Shown here piece after piece: positions 9,216 through 17,021 of a DNA stretch of 53,283 bases. Position 1 is the stretch's first letter. The number at the start of each line of letters is the position of its first letter. A program made the position numbers and the translations under genes. The stretch is taken from the NCBI GenBank assembly GCA_964625145.1, contig CAZVAQ010000006.1:1-53283 (forward strand). Direction: 5' to 3'. This DNA is from CAYTRP01 sp964625145 (GTDB lineage Bacteria; Sumerlaeota; Sumerlaeia; SLMS01; JAHLLQ01). Below the pieces are notes generated by a model. That model was not told the origin of the DNA. It ran no database searches and saw only the letters and a program-made list of their open reading frames with translations.

Positions 9216-10178
9216 CTACGCAATTCCTGCTCTGGTGATATCGTGCAGGTGTATCATGCCGACGGGGCGGTGCTCGATGTCCACCACGGGAAGCTCGATG
9301 ATCTTGTACTCACGCAGGACCTCCAGCGCCTTTACTGCCATCGTGTCGGGGCTGGTGACCTTGGGGTTGCGCGTCATCAGGTCGCGCATGGGTGCTTCCA
9401 TGTTCGGCGTGCCCTTCAGCAAATACCTTCGCAGGTCGCCGTCCGAGAAAAAGCCAACCAATCGCCCCGCACCATCGGCGACGCTGGTGGCCGCCAGCTT
9501 CTTGGAGGTCATCACGACAATGGCGTCGCGCAGGGGCGTGTCTTCCCGCACGACCGGGTTGGCATCGCCGGAATGCATCAGGTCGGCCACCTTGGTCAGC
9601 AGTCGCCGCCCCAGCGAACCGCCGGGATGGAAGATGGCGTAGTCCTCCGGTCCGAACCCGCGCGTCTCCAGCAGCACCAACGCCAACGTGTCGCCCAGCG
9701 CGAGCATCGCCGTGGTGCTCGACGTCGGCGCCAGGTTCAAGGGACATGCCTCGCGCACGATCTTGATGATCAGGGCGACATCACTGTGTCGCGCCAGATC
9801 GGAATCCGCCACGGAGGTGATGGCAATCAGCGGCGCGCCAATGTGCTTGAAGCTCGGCAACAGGCGGATGATCTCCTCCGTCTGGCCGCTGTTGGAAAAC
9901 GCGATGATCACATCGTCCTGTGTGACCATCCCCAGGTCGCCGTGGATGGCCTCCGCCGGATGAAGAAACACCGACGGGGTGCCGGTGGAGGAGAGTGTCG
10001 CGGATACCTTGCGGGCGATCAGGCCGGCCTTGCCCATGCCGGTGGTGACGACACGGCCACGAGCGGATACCAGCAACTCGATGGCGCGTTCGAACGAGGG
10101 GCCAAGAGTCGATTCGAGGCCGTGTACTGCCTCGGCCTCCATGCGGATGACGCGGCGTGCGCTGTCCAATAGGCTCAA
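9216..10178 (-). CDS. kdsD: Arabinose-5-phosphate isomerase (KdsD/KpsF/GutQ family)
   Basis: Interconverts ribulose-5-phosphate and arabinose-5-phosphate, the first step toward Kdo for LPS. A SIS domain (about 30-170) has the GMGKAGLIARK and FSNSGQTEEI motifs and the AIHGDLGM segment. Two CBS domains follow (about 190-320). The TTG at 10178 is chosen as start: CAGGAG is 7 bases upstream and TTGA overlaps the stop of the preceding dehydrogenase, implying translational coupling. This gives 320 residues, close to E. coli KdsD/GutQ. The in-frame ATGs at 10229 and 10142 are alternatives. Linkage to polyol-type dehydrogenases resembles GutQ in glucitol operons, but no PTS genes are present. Confidence 0.9.
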   Translation of the reverse strand: MSLLDSARRVIRMEAEAVHGLESTLGPSFERAIELLVSARGRVVTTGMGKAGLIARKVSATLSSTGTPSVFLHPAEAIHGDLGMVTQDDVIIAFSNSGQTEEIIRLLPSFKHIGAPLIAITSVADSDLARHSDVALIIKIVREACPLNLAPTSSTTAMLALGDTLALVLLETRGFGPEDYAIFHPGGSLGRRLLTKVADLMHSGDANPVVREDTPLRDAIVVMTSKKLAATSVADGAGRLVGFFSDGDLRRYLLKGTPNMEAPMRDLMTRNPKVTSPDTMAVKALEVLREYKIIELPVVDIEHRPVGMIHLHDITRAGIA

Positions 10179-11869
10179 GTGGGGGCTCCTGCCACGCGGA
10201 GAAGTTCCTGCTCGGCGGCCGGGCACCATTGACCATGGTCCAGCAGGGCCGCCACCGACGGGTAATGGTCCCCCAGCCGGTCCAACGGGATCAACGGCAA
10301 GTCGTGAAGCATGGGGTACACAATGATCTTCCCCGCCATGACACGGTTCTCCACCGCGCGAATGCCCTCCACCGCGCCGGCCATGCCGCTGACCGCGTCC
10401 ACCGACGCGTCGGTGTTGAGTTGGCCGCTGGTCACCTTGCGCAGCACGATCTTCATGTCGTCGATCGTCGAGCCGCTGGTGCCAAAGACGAACACGCGAT
10501 TCTGCGCCAGCAAATCGATGTCGATCTCCTGGCGAACGCCGGCCGGAATCCCCGCGAATACGTTCACGATCGCGCCGGGCCTTGAGCGGGCAATCGCGTC
10601 GGCCACCAAGGCGCCGACCGGCGCCATCAAGGCAACGTAGGAGTAGCTTCCTTCCAGCGGATTGACGGCGGTATTGGCTATCGCGAAGGGAACCTTGTTG
10701 AGCTCGGCAAAGGGCCGGGCCTTGTGTTCCAATGCCCGCAGCCTGCCGTCATTGGTATCCGTTGCCATCATGGTGATGTCGCGATGCCCACTGCACAGGT
10801 CGCGGATCACGTGCATCTGGCCCATGGGGCCGCCTGCACCAACCACCAGGATGGAATCACCATCGCGGATTTCGCCCGTATGCGGAATGAGACCATAGGC
10901 ATCGGCCGCGGAGTTTGTGGTCGTGGCAACGATTCGCGTGGGGCCGTAGTGAATCCTGCCCACGCCGATGGAGACCGGCTCACCGACGCGCCTTCCACCG
11001 AGGGCAATGGCCAGGATGCCCTGTGCGCGGAGCAATCCGTCGAGCCGCTCGATCGTGCCGCGCTTGGCGCCAAAATAAACGACATCGTCCAGCGTTTCCG
11101 CATCGAGCTCTTCAAGTCCACCGAGCAGTTGCGCCGACGGAAACAGCCCGCACACGGCCTCGCGCTGCGGCTGATCGGCAACGAGGGCGAACACCTCCGC
11201 CGGAGCCCCGTCCTTTGACAGGCAACCATCCAAGCCCTGCACGGCGTGTCCGCTCTCGGCGACAATCAACAGCCGACCGCCTTGGCGGATGCGTTGGCGC
11301 TCGATGGTGACGTAGGAATCCTCCACGCACGCCCATGGCTCGACCAGCGCCGCCTGCGACGAACCAAGGTGCTCCTCCACCGGAATCAGGTACCTCTCGC
11401 CCCCTGGCTCCACCACGACCCGTTCGTCGAAGAGGACATACTCCTGCAGTCCACCCTCGAAGTTATAGCCAAAGGCGCCGTTGCTGCCATGCGTCTTGAG
11501 AGTGCGAAAGTCCGCCTGTACCAGGACGCGCTCGCCAACCTTGTGCCTCGTGACCTTGTCGCCGACGGCGATGATGCGCGCGACCACCTCATGGCCCGGC
11601 ACTGTGGGATTGTCCTCCGGAACGTAGCTGGGCAGACTGGCCAGTACGCCTTGATCAATCCCCTGCCGGATCGCGCCTTTGCGGACATGGCCGCTGAACT
11701 GCTTCAGGAGCTTGAGGTCGGAAAAGCACAGCCCGGTACATTCCACCCTGACCAGAATCTGATGGGGTCCCGGGGTGGGAACAGCCTTGGCCGGATTGAG
11801 TCGCAACTCATCAGGGCCGACGAGCTGGACGGCGTGCTGGGAATCGGGCAAGGTGGTCGGGGGTGACAT
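10175..11869 (-). CDS. Zinc-type alcohol dehydrogenase, L-sorbose-1-phosphate reductase-like, enlarged
   Basis: Medium-chain dehydrogenase fold. A GroES-like domain (about 1-170) has the CTGLCFSDLKLL and GHEVVARI motifs and the EPWACVEDSY segment. A first Rossmann-like region (GGRLLIVAESGHAV) lacks a good dinucleotide motif. About 170 residues later a second has a clean one, LVVGAGGPMGQMH, which resembles L-sorbose-1-phosphate reductases as I recall them. At 564 residues it is about 200 longer than ordinary family members. The ATG at 11869 is the likely start, with only a weak ribosome site; longer upstream codons look non-coding. It is first in the dehydrogenase-isomerase cluster. The substrate is inferred only as a sugar or polyol phosphate. 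Confidence 0.75.
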   Translation of the reverse strand: MSPPTTLPDSQHAVQLVGPDELRLNPAKAVPTPGPHQILVRVECTGLCFSDLKLLKQFSGHVRKGAIRQGIDQGVLASLPSYVPEDNPTVPGHEVVARIIAVGDKVTRHKVGERVLVQADFRTLKTHGSNGAFGYNFEGGLQEYVLFDERVVVEPGGERYLIPVEEHLGSSQAALVEPWACVEDSYVTIERQRIRQGGRLLIVAESGHAVQGLDGCLSKDGAPAEVFALVADQPQREAVCGLFPSAQLLGGLEELDAETLDDVVYFGAKRGTIERLDGLLRAQGILAIALGGRRVGEPVSIGVGRIHYGPTRIVATTTNSAADAYGLIPHTGEIRDGDSILVVGAGGPMGQMHVIRDLCSGHRDITMMATDTNDGRLRALEHKARPFAELNKVPFAIANTAVNPLEGSYSYVALMAPVGALVADAIARSRPGAIVNVFAGIPAGVRQEIDIDLLAQNRVFVFGTSGSTIDDMKIVLRKVTSGQLNTDASVDAVSGMAGAVEGIRAVENRVMAGKIIVYPMLHDLPLIPLDRLGDHYPSVAALLDHGQWCPAAEQELLRVAGAPT

Positions 11870-12309
11870 GGGTGGGTTCACTTCCACGCAGGGGGCTGAA
11901 GGATGGACGTTGTCGGCTTCTTTGCGAAACGGCCATACGGCTTGAACGAAACGTATCGTTTTTGGTCGGGGGGTAAACCGGAATGTGGGGCACCAGATCA
12001 ACAATTGTCATCAAATAAACAGGAAACCACAGATTTTCGTTGATCGAGGACGGCCCACGGCCGGAACATTCCCTTTCGGAGGCGATTGGCCTCCGTCGCC
12101 AGAATATTCCATATTCCCCGTGAATAACCGCTTTTCGCCCCAAGCGATGAACAGTAAGCTCCGCAAGGCCCGGGTTGACAAGCAGTTTGCTGCGCAAAGT
12201 GGTTTTCGGTGGGTTCTTGTCGCTCGGCTGGAGAATCCCCAAACCCTCTTGGGGCAGAGCCCCCGCCGTGCCAGCCTGATGCCCAGATCCTCCTGAAAGG
12301 TACACCCTC
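11870..12309. other. Divergent promoter region between dehydrogenase and E1 genes
   Basis: A 440-base gap, more AT-rich than its surroundings at 11940-12010, between two divergent genes. It holds the 13-base palindrome at 11949-11961, a 7-bp perfect hairpin at 12077-12095 (CGGAGGC/GCCTCCG) and a 6-bp hairpin at 12237-12254 (CCCCAA/TTGGGG) about 55 bases before the E1 start. A TTGACA at 12175 has no convincing -10 partner. No small ORF with a ribosome site was found. Confidence 0.5.
11949..11961. promoter_or_regulatory. Palindrome AAACGTATCGTTT, possible operator
   Basis: A perfect 5+3+5 palindrome about 80 bases upstream of the dehydrogenase start. Its AAACG/CGTTT half-sites resemble LacI/CcpA-type operators. 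No regulator gene is adjacent, so the assignment is tentative. Confidence 0.3.
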
Positions 12310-14778
12310 GTGCCAAAGTCCCTGATGATCGATCCGCAGGTAGTCCGATCCGCCGGTCGGATCGACTTCAAACCGATCCCCGTCAACACTTACGACCGGA
12401 CGGTGAAGGAGGAGCTGGCCGTCTATGGCGGCAAGGCCCTGTATCGCATCTGGCGCGACATGGCCGTCATCCGCGCCTTTGAGTCGATGCTCAACGAGGT
12501 CAAGCTGCGCAACACGTTCAAGGGCGTGGACTATAACCACCGCGGACCCGCGCATCTGTCCATCGGCCAGGAAGCCAGCGCCGTCGGCCAAGCGTTTCTC
12601 CTCTCCATCGACGACCACATCTACGGCAGCCATCGCAGCCACGGCGAGATCCTGGCGAAGGGGCTCTCCGCCATTGAGCAGCTCGACGACCGCCAGTTGA
12701 TGGAGATCATGGAGGGCTACTTCGATGGCGAGTGCCTGCGCGTCGTGGAGGGCGACGCCAAAGGCACAACCAAGGATCTGGCCATCGACTATCTGCTCTA
12801 CGGCGCGTTGGCGGAGATCTTTGGCCGCGAGACGGGATTCAACAAGGGGATGGGCGGATCCATGCACGCCTTTTTCCCGCCGTTTGGCATCTATCCCAAC
12901 AACGCCATCGTGGGCGGTTCGGCGGACATCAGCGTCGGCGCGGCATTGTTCAAGAAGGTGAACCGGCGCGACGGCATCGTGATCGCCAACATCGGCGACG
13001 CGTCGGCCGGGTGCGGCCCCGTGTGGGAGGGCATCTGCTTTGCCACCATGGACCAGTTCAAGGGCCTGTGGGACGAATCCGTCCGCGGCGGACTTCCGCT
13101 GATCTTCAACTTCGTGAACAACTTCTACGGCATGGGCGGTCAACCGGTCGGCGAGACGATGGGTTTCCGCATCCTGGCGCGTCTCGGCGCGGGCGTGAAC
13201 CCCGAGCAGATGCACGCCGAGCGCGTCGATGGATACAACCCACTGGCGATCATCGACGCGATCCGCCGCAAGAAGGAGATCCTGGAGAACAAGGGCGGGC
13301 CGGTGCTGCTGGACACGTTGACCTATCGCTACAGCGGACACTCTCCGTCCGACGCGGGGGCCTATCGCGAGAAGCAAGAGGTCGAGGCGTGGCAGCAGTT
13401 CGATCCGCTGGTGCGCTACGCCGAGCAACTCGTCGAGGCCGGTGTGACAACCACCGCGCAGATTGCCGAAGAGCAGGCGCGCATCGACGAGTTGATCTTC
13501 AAGGCCTACCGGAAGGCAGTGGATGAGAGCATCTCGCCGCGTCCGGATCTTTCGCGCCGCGGCAACCTGCTCGAGCGCACGATGTACTCCAACCGCCGCG
13601 TGGAGCGATTGGACGATCGCGAGCCGGAAGTCCTGTTGGCGAAAGAGGACAACCCGCGCGTGCAGCAGATGAAGCGCAAGAGCCGCTCCGGCTACGGCGA
13701 GGACGGCCAGCCGTTGCCGAAGGGCCAATGCGTGGCCATTCGCGACGCGTTGTTCGAGGCCATCCTCGACCGGTTCTACATCGACCCCACCATGATCGCC
13801 TACGGCGAGGAAAACCGCGATTGGGGCGGCGCGTTCGCCGTCTATCGCGGGCTCACGGAGGCGCTTCCCTACCATCGCCTGTTCAACGCGCCCATCAGCG
13901 AAGGCGCCATCGTCGGCACGGCGGTGGGCTATGCGTTGGAGGGAGGGCGTCCGCTGGTGGAGCTGATGTATTGCGACTTCATGGGTCGCGCGGGCGACGA
14001 GATCTTCAACCAATTGGCCAAGTGGCAATCCATGTCCGGCGGTCTGCTGCAAATGCCCGTCGTGTTGCGCGTGTCGGTGGGTTCAAAGTACGGCGCGCAG
14101 CACAGCCAGGACTGGACGTCCATCTGCGCGCACATTCCGGGGCTGAAGGTCGTGTTCCCGGCGACGCCTTACGACGCGAAGGGCCTGATGGCGTCCGCGT
14201 TGGTGGGCACCGATCCGGTGGTCTTCTTCGAAAGCCAGCGCATCTATGACATGCCGGAGCTCTTCCATGAAGGCGGCGTGCCGGAGGGGCACTACGAAAT
14301 CCCCATCGGCGAGCCGGATGTGAAGAAGTTGGGGAGCGACCTGACCATCCTGACCATCGGCGCGACGCTCTATCGAGCGCTGGACGCGGCGAAGATCCTG
14401 GAGGAGGAGTACGGCATCTCCTGCGAAGTGATCGACGCGCGCTCCATCGTCCCGTTCAATTTCGAGAAGGTCATCGATTCCGTTCGCAAGACACACCGAA
14501 TCCTGCTGGCTTCCGATGCTTGCGAGCGCGGAAGCGTGCTGCAGACCTTTGCCGCGAAGATCGCGCAGTTCGCATTCGACGAGTTGGACGCCCCGCCCGT
14601 CGTCGTCGGCGCACGCAATTGGATCACCCCGCCCGACGAGATCGAGGAGATGTTCTTCCCGTTCCCCAACGACATCATCGACGCGGTGCACGAACACATC
14701 GTGCCGTTGGACGGATGGGAGGTGAAGCGCGATACAAGCGTGGACGAGTTGATGAGGCGAAGCGAGATGGGTGTGTAG
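12310..14778 (+). CDS. Fused alpha/beta 2-oxoacid dehydrogenase E1 component
   Basis: Thiamine-diphosphate-dependent decarboxylating E1 of a pyruvate, branched-chain or acetoin-type dehydrogenase complex, with both subunits in one 822-residue chain. The alpha part (about 30-430) has GFNKGMGGSMHAF and a thiamine-binding region starting NIGDAS and ending FVNNFYGM. The beta part (about 470-800) has YGEENRDWGG, RLFNAPISEG, MYCDFMGRAGDEIFNQ and GAQHSQDW. The GTG start has GAAAGG about 10 bases upstream; an ATG five codons later is an alternative. The thiamine motif reads GDA instead of GDG and is about 12 residues longer than usual before NN. No E2 or E3 gene lies in the window, so the complex must be completed elsewhere. 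The substrate is unknown. Confidence 0.85.
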   Translation: MPKSLMIDPQVVRSAGRIDFKPIPVNTYDRTVKEELAVYGGKALYRIWRDMAVIRAFESMLNEVKLRNTFKGVDYNHRGPAHLSIGQEASAVGQAFLLSIDDHIYGSHRSHGEILAKGLSAIEQLDDRQLMEIMEGYFDGECLRVVEGDAKGTTKDLAIDYLLYGALAEIFGRETGFNKGMGGSMHAFFPPFGIYPNNAIVGGSADISVGAALFKKVNRRDGIVIANIGDASAGCGPVWEGICFATMDQFKGLWDESVRGGLPLIFNFVNNFYGMGGQPVGETMGFRILARLGAGVNPEQMHAERVDGYNPLAIIDAIRRKKEILENKGGPVLLDTLTYRYSGHSPSDAGAYREKQEVEAWQQFDPLVRYAEQLVEAGVTTTAQIAEEQARIDELIFKAYRKAVDESISPRPDLSRRGNLLERTMYSNRRVERLDDREPEVLLAKEDNPRVQQMKRKSRSGYGEDGQPLPKGQCVAIRDALFEAILDRFYIDPTMIAYGEENRDWGGAFAVYRGLTEALPYHRLFNAPISEGAIVGTAVGYALEGGRPLVELMYCDFMGRAGDEIFNQLAKWQSMSGGLLQMPVVLRVSVGSKYGAQHSQDWTSICAHIPGLKVVFPATPYDAKGLMASALVGTDPVVFFESQRIYDMPELFHEGGVPEGHYEIPIGEPDVKKLGSDLTILTIGATLYRALDAAKILEEEYGISCEVIDARSIVPFNFEKVIDSVRKTHRILLASDACERGSVLQTFAAKIAQFAFDELDAPPVVVGARNWITPPDEIEEMFFPFPNDIIDAVHEHIVPLDGWEVKRDTSVDELMRRSEMGV

Positions 14779-14782
14779 AGCA

Positions 14783-14803
14783 GTTCCGGGTTCCGGGTTT
14801 GAA
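14783..14803 (+). repeat. Heptamer array, family A, after the E1 gene
   Basis: GTTCCGG, GTTCCGG and GTTTGAA, beginning 4 bases after the E1 stop codon and in its sense orientation. Confidence 0.65.
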
Positions 14804-14809
14804 AGATTG

Positions 14810-14952
14810 GGGGATGTCCTATGCATTTTGGGCATCCCCTCGTTTGATTCAAGACAAGGTAGCTGGGGCATCCAGCCCCAGACCCGCCAGCATCAAACTC
14901 TGCGCAGAGGTCCAATGCCTCAGGAAATGCGTCATGGGCAGGATGCCCATGA
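14810..14952. repeat. Cluster of GGGCATCC-type hairpins
   Basis: Three inverted repeats in 143 bases: 14810-14816 with 14833-14839 (GGGGATG/CATCCCC), 14863-14869 with 14875-14881 (CTGGGGC/GCCCCAG, loop ATCCA), and 14932-14940 with 14944-14952 (TCATGGGCA/TGCCCATGA, loop GGA). The last two share a GGGCATCC-x-GCCC core on one strand. They may stop transcription between the convergent E1 and lipoprotein genes. Confidence 0.6.
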
Positions 14953-15001
14953 TACTCTGGTTGGGTGAATCCGCGCTTTCTTCAATCAGTTCCCCAGTTC
15001 G

Positions 15002-15256
15002 TCATTCGGTCTGCGCTTTGCGCAGGACGCGGATCGAGGCGCGGCCTTGTGAGGAGGGACCGGTGCGGATGATGTATTCGTCGCCGGCGATGTCGATGCC
15101 CTCCGGCGCTCGCAGGAACAGGGCATCCAACCGTCCGTCATCATCAAGCTGCACGTACACTCCCCAACCTTCGTGAGCGGCGACGAAGCCGGATGGGTTG
15201 GTGGTGACGGCCGCGCAGCCGCCGAGCCATGGCAGCAGCGCCGCCAGGATAATCAC
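15002..15256 (-). CDS. Small putative lipoprotein
   Basis: An 84-residue product if translation starts at the GTG at 15256. The hydrophobic N-terminus IILAALLPWLGGC forms a lipobox (LGGC), so it is probably a lipid-anchored envelope protein. The mature part is about 68 residues of mixed beta-type sequence (VYVQLDDDGRLDALFLRAPE) that I do not recognise. The GTG lies 4 bases after the stop of the upstream 56-codon ORF, suggesting coupled translation; its own ribosome site is weak. The open frame extends further upstream, but that extension looks non-coding. Function unknown. Confidence 0.6.
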   Translation of the reverse strand: MIILAALLPWLGGCAAVTTNPSGFVAAHEGWGVYVQLDDDGRLDALFLRAPEGIDIAGDEYIIRTGPSSQGRASIRVLRKAQTE

Positions 15257-15260
15257 GGCA

Positions 15261-15431
15261 TCAAGGATCGCCCGCAGCGATCCTTTCCGCGGCACGGTCC
15301 AGTGCGAGCGTGACGCGGGCGTCGTCTTCGAGGTTGAGCAGTTCCTCGCTGCCGAGCGTGCGGAGTTCCGCCAGCAGGATGGGAAGAATTTCGCGAAGCA
15401 GGGTGACAAGTAGGGACGCATCGGTGGCCAT
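15261..15431 (-). CDS. Small hypothetical protein (56 residues)
   Basis: The ATG at 15431 has GAGGAG 5 bases upstream, one of the better ribosome sites in the window. The product begins MATDASLLVTLLREILP and looks like two amphipathic helices (LLREILPILLAELRTLG and the VTLALDRAAERIA segment). It lies directly ahead of the small lipoprotein gene, 4 bases apart. Family unknown; a two-gene unit is likely. The function cannot be inferred. Confidence 0.55.
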   Translation of the reverse strand: MATDASLLVTLLREILPILLAELRTLGSEELLNLEDDARVTLALDRAAERIAAGDP

Positions 15432-15539
15432 GGTCTCCTCGCGGGAGTGGAATTGAGGCGTCGCGATTGCGCGCGAAGCCGCGAGGTGGATTGGCACGAT
15501 GGCGCGCCTGCGCGGGGGACATGGAGCAGTATGCAGACC

Positions 15540-15566
15540 GATGGGAACGAATGGAACGAATGGCAT
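15540..15566 (+). repeat. Nine-base tandem repeat
   Basis: Three 9-base units: GATGGGAAC, GAATGGAAC and GAATGGCAT, in the gap between the divergent 56-codon ORF and the L,D-transpeptidase gene. The rest of the 15432-15730 gap shows no supported gene. Confidence 0.6.
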
Positions 15567-15730
15567 CCCTCGCAGGTGAAGGATTCGAATCATCAACGCG
15601 CCACGAGGGTTCGGTTCATGTTGACGGTGTTCGGGCCCGGTCGAAAGGAAGGGGTGCTGATGGGCACCCACTGCATTTTTCCTCCGCCCGCCACCCGTTC
15701 ATTCTGATCCCGTTGAGAGGTCCTGCTCCC

Positions 15731-17017
15731 ATGTTGATGCGTCCTGAACCGTCCGGCACCCCGCTGCTGTGGAAACTCGGAATCCCCCTGGCGGGCATCG
15801 TCGGCGTGGTGGCCGTGGTGGCGCTGATCGTGATCCTGCGCTCGCCCGCCGGTCCCATTGAGTCCACCGCTGCAGGCGAGGAGCAGATGGCCCTGGCCCA
15901 GACGCTGCTCGACCAAGGCAAGGGCGCGCAGGCTCTCTCCGTCATGGACGAGCTGGTGACCAGCGCGGGACGGCGCCCATTGGGCGAGGAGGCGCGGCTG
16001 CTGCGCATGAAGGCCATGGAGGCCGCCGGCCGGAACAGCGACCTGGTGACCGAGGCGGCCGCTTTCCTTGAAGTTCACCCCCGTTCGGCGGCGCGTGTTG
16101 ATGTGGAGCTGATGCGACTACGGGCAGAGGTTGCCCAAGCGGGGCTGACGCGGCCCGACATCGTGAAGACCGTCGAGGATTTCGTGCGCGAGCATCCCGA
16201 TCATCCGGGCGTGACTTCCTTGGAAGTGGCCCTGGCCCGCCACGCCAGCACGCTGGGCGACACCACGGCGGCGCATCGACGCCTGACGAGTCTGGTCGGG
16301 CGCAGCGACTTGGACGATCCGACCCGCCGGCAGATCGAGAAGGAGTTGGGCGACCTGAACCTGCAGTCGCTGCTAAGCGGTCAGGCCGGCGGCCAGAGCA
16401 AGACCTACACGGTGGAGAGCGGCGACAGCATCTGGGTCATCGCCACGCGCAACGATGTGACGCCCGAGTTGCTCATGCAGGTGAACAACATCACCAACCC
16501 GCGCTCGCTGCGGGTCGGACAGAAGCTGATCATTCCGGACGTGGATTTTTCGCTGCATTGTGACATCTCGCGCAACACGTTGATCCTGAAGAACCACGGC
16601 CAGTTCGTGAAGGCATACCCCGTCCGGACCGGACGCGTCGCCGGCACCACGCCCACCGGCCAGTTTCGCATCCTGAACAAGAAGACGGGCCCCACGTGGC
16701 GCCCGGGCGACGGGCGCGTCTATCTGCCCGGCGATCCCAACAACGAGCTGGGCACGCGGTGGATGTCCTTCGAGGGCGACATCCTCGGGATCCACGGGAC
16801 CGTGCGTCCCGAGACGGTGGGCCATTACGCCAGCAACGGATGCATCGGCATGAAGCGCGAGGATGTGGAGGAGCTGTTTGACCTGGTCATGGTCGGCACT
16901 TCCCTGGAGATCACGGGGCAGCAGGACACGACCCGCTTCGACGTGATCCCCGAAAAGGAAATCCCCGCACCGATGACCGAGAGCCAGATTGCACAACTGG
17001 CCAGCGCGATCAGGTAA
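15731..17017 (+). CDS. LysM and L,D-transpeptidase (YkuD) protein
   Basis: Probable peptidoglycan-modifying enzyme anchored in the inner membrane. The ATG at 15731 follows GAGAGG by about 10 bases and precedes a single membrane span (IPLAGIVGVVAVVALIVIL). Helical repeats, possibly TPR-like, fill about 45-210. A LysM domain (about 220-265) starts YTVESGDSIWVIA and ends VGQKLIIPD. The YkuD domain (about 270-395) has the HG motif in GIHGTVRPE and the catalytic Cys in YASNGCIGMKRED, matching the family HG-x-SHGC(I/V)RM pattern with Asn for His and Gly for Arg. Length 428. Roles could be 3-3 cross-linking or attaching lipoproteins to peptidoglycan; the sequence alone does not decide. Confidence 0.9.
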   Translation: MLMRPEPSGTPLLWKLGIPLAGIVGVVAVVALIVILRSPAGPIESTAAGEEQMALAQTLLDQGKGAQALSVMDELVTSAGRRPLGEEARLLRMKAMEAAGRNSDLVTEAAAFLEVHPRSAARVDVELMRLRAEVAQAGLTRPDIVKTVEDFVREHPDHPGVTSLEVALARHASTLGDTTAAHRRLTSLVGRSDLDDPTRRQIEKELGDLNLQSLLSGQAGGQSKTYTVESGDSIWVIATRNDVTPELLMQVNNITNPRSLRVGQKLIIPDVDFSLHCDISRNTLILKNHGQFVKAYPVRTGRVAGTTPTGQFRILNKKTGPTWRPGDGRVYLPGDPNNELGTRWMSFEGDILGIHGTVRPETVGHYASNGCIGMKREDVEELFDLVMVGTSLEITGQQDTTRFDVIPEKEIPAPMTESQIAQLASAIR

Positions 17018-17021
17018 GTGC

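Noticed and set aside
10157..10585. Plus-strand frames across kdsD and the dehydrogenase
   Set aside because: Antisense to well-supported genes; no start signal.
12175..12180. TTGACA as a -35 box before the E1 gene (also minus-strand 20574-20579 and the TTGACT pair before dxr)
   Set aside because: No acceptable -10 element at 16-18 bases; without transcript data these remain isolated hexamers.
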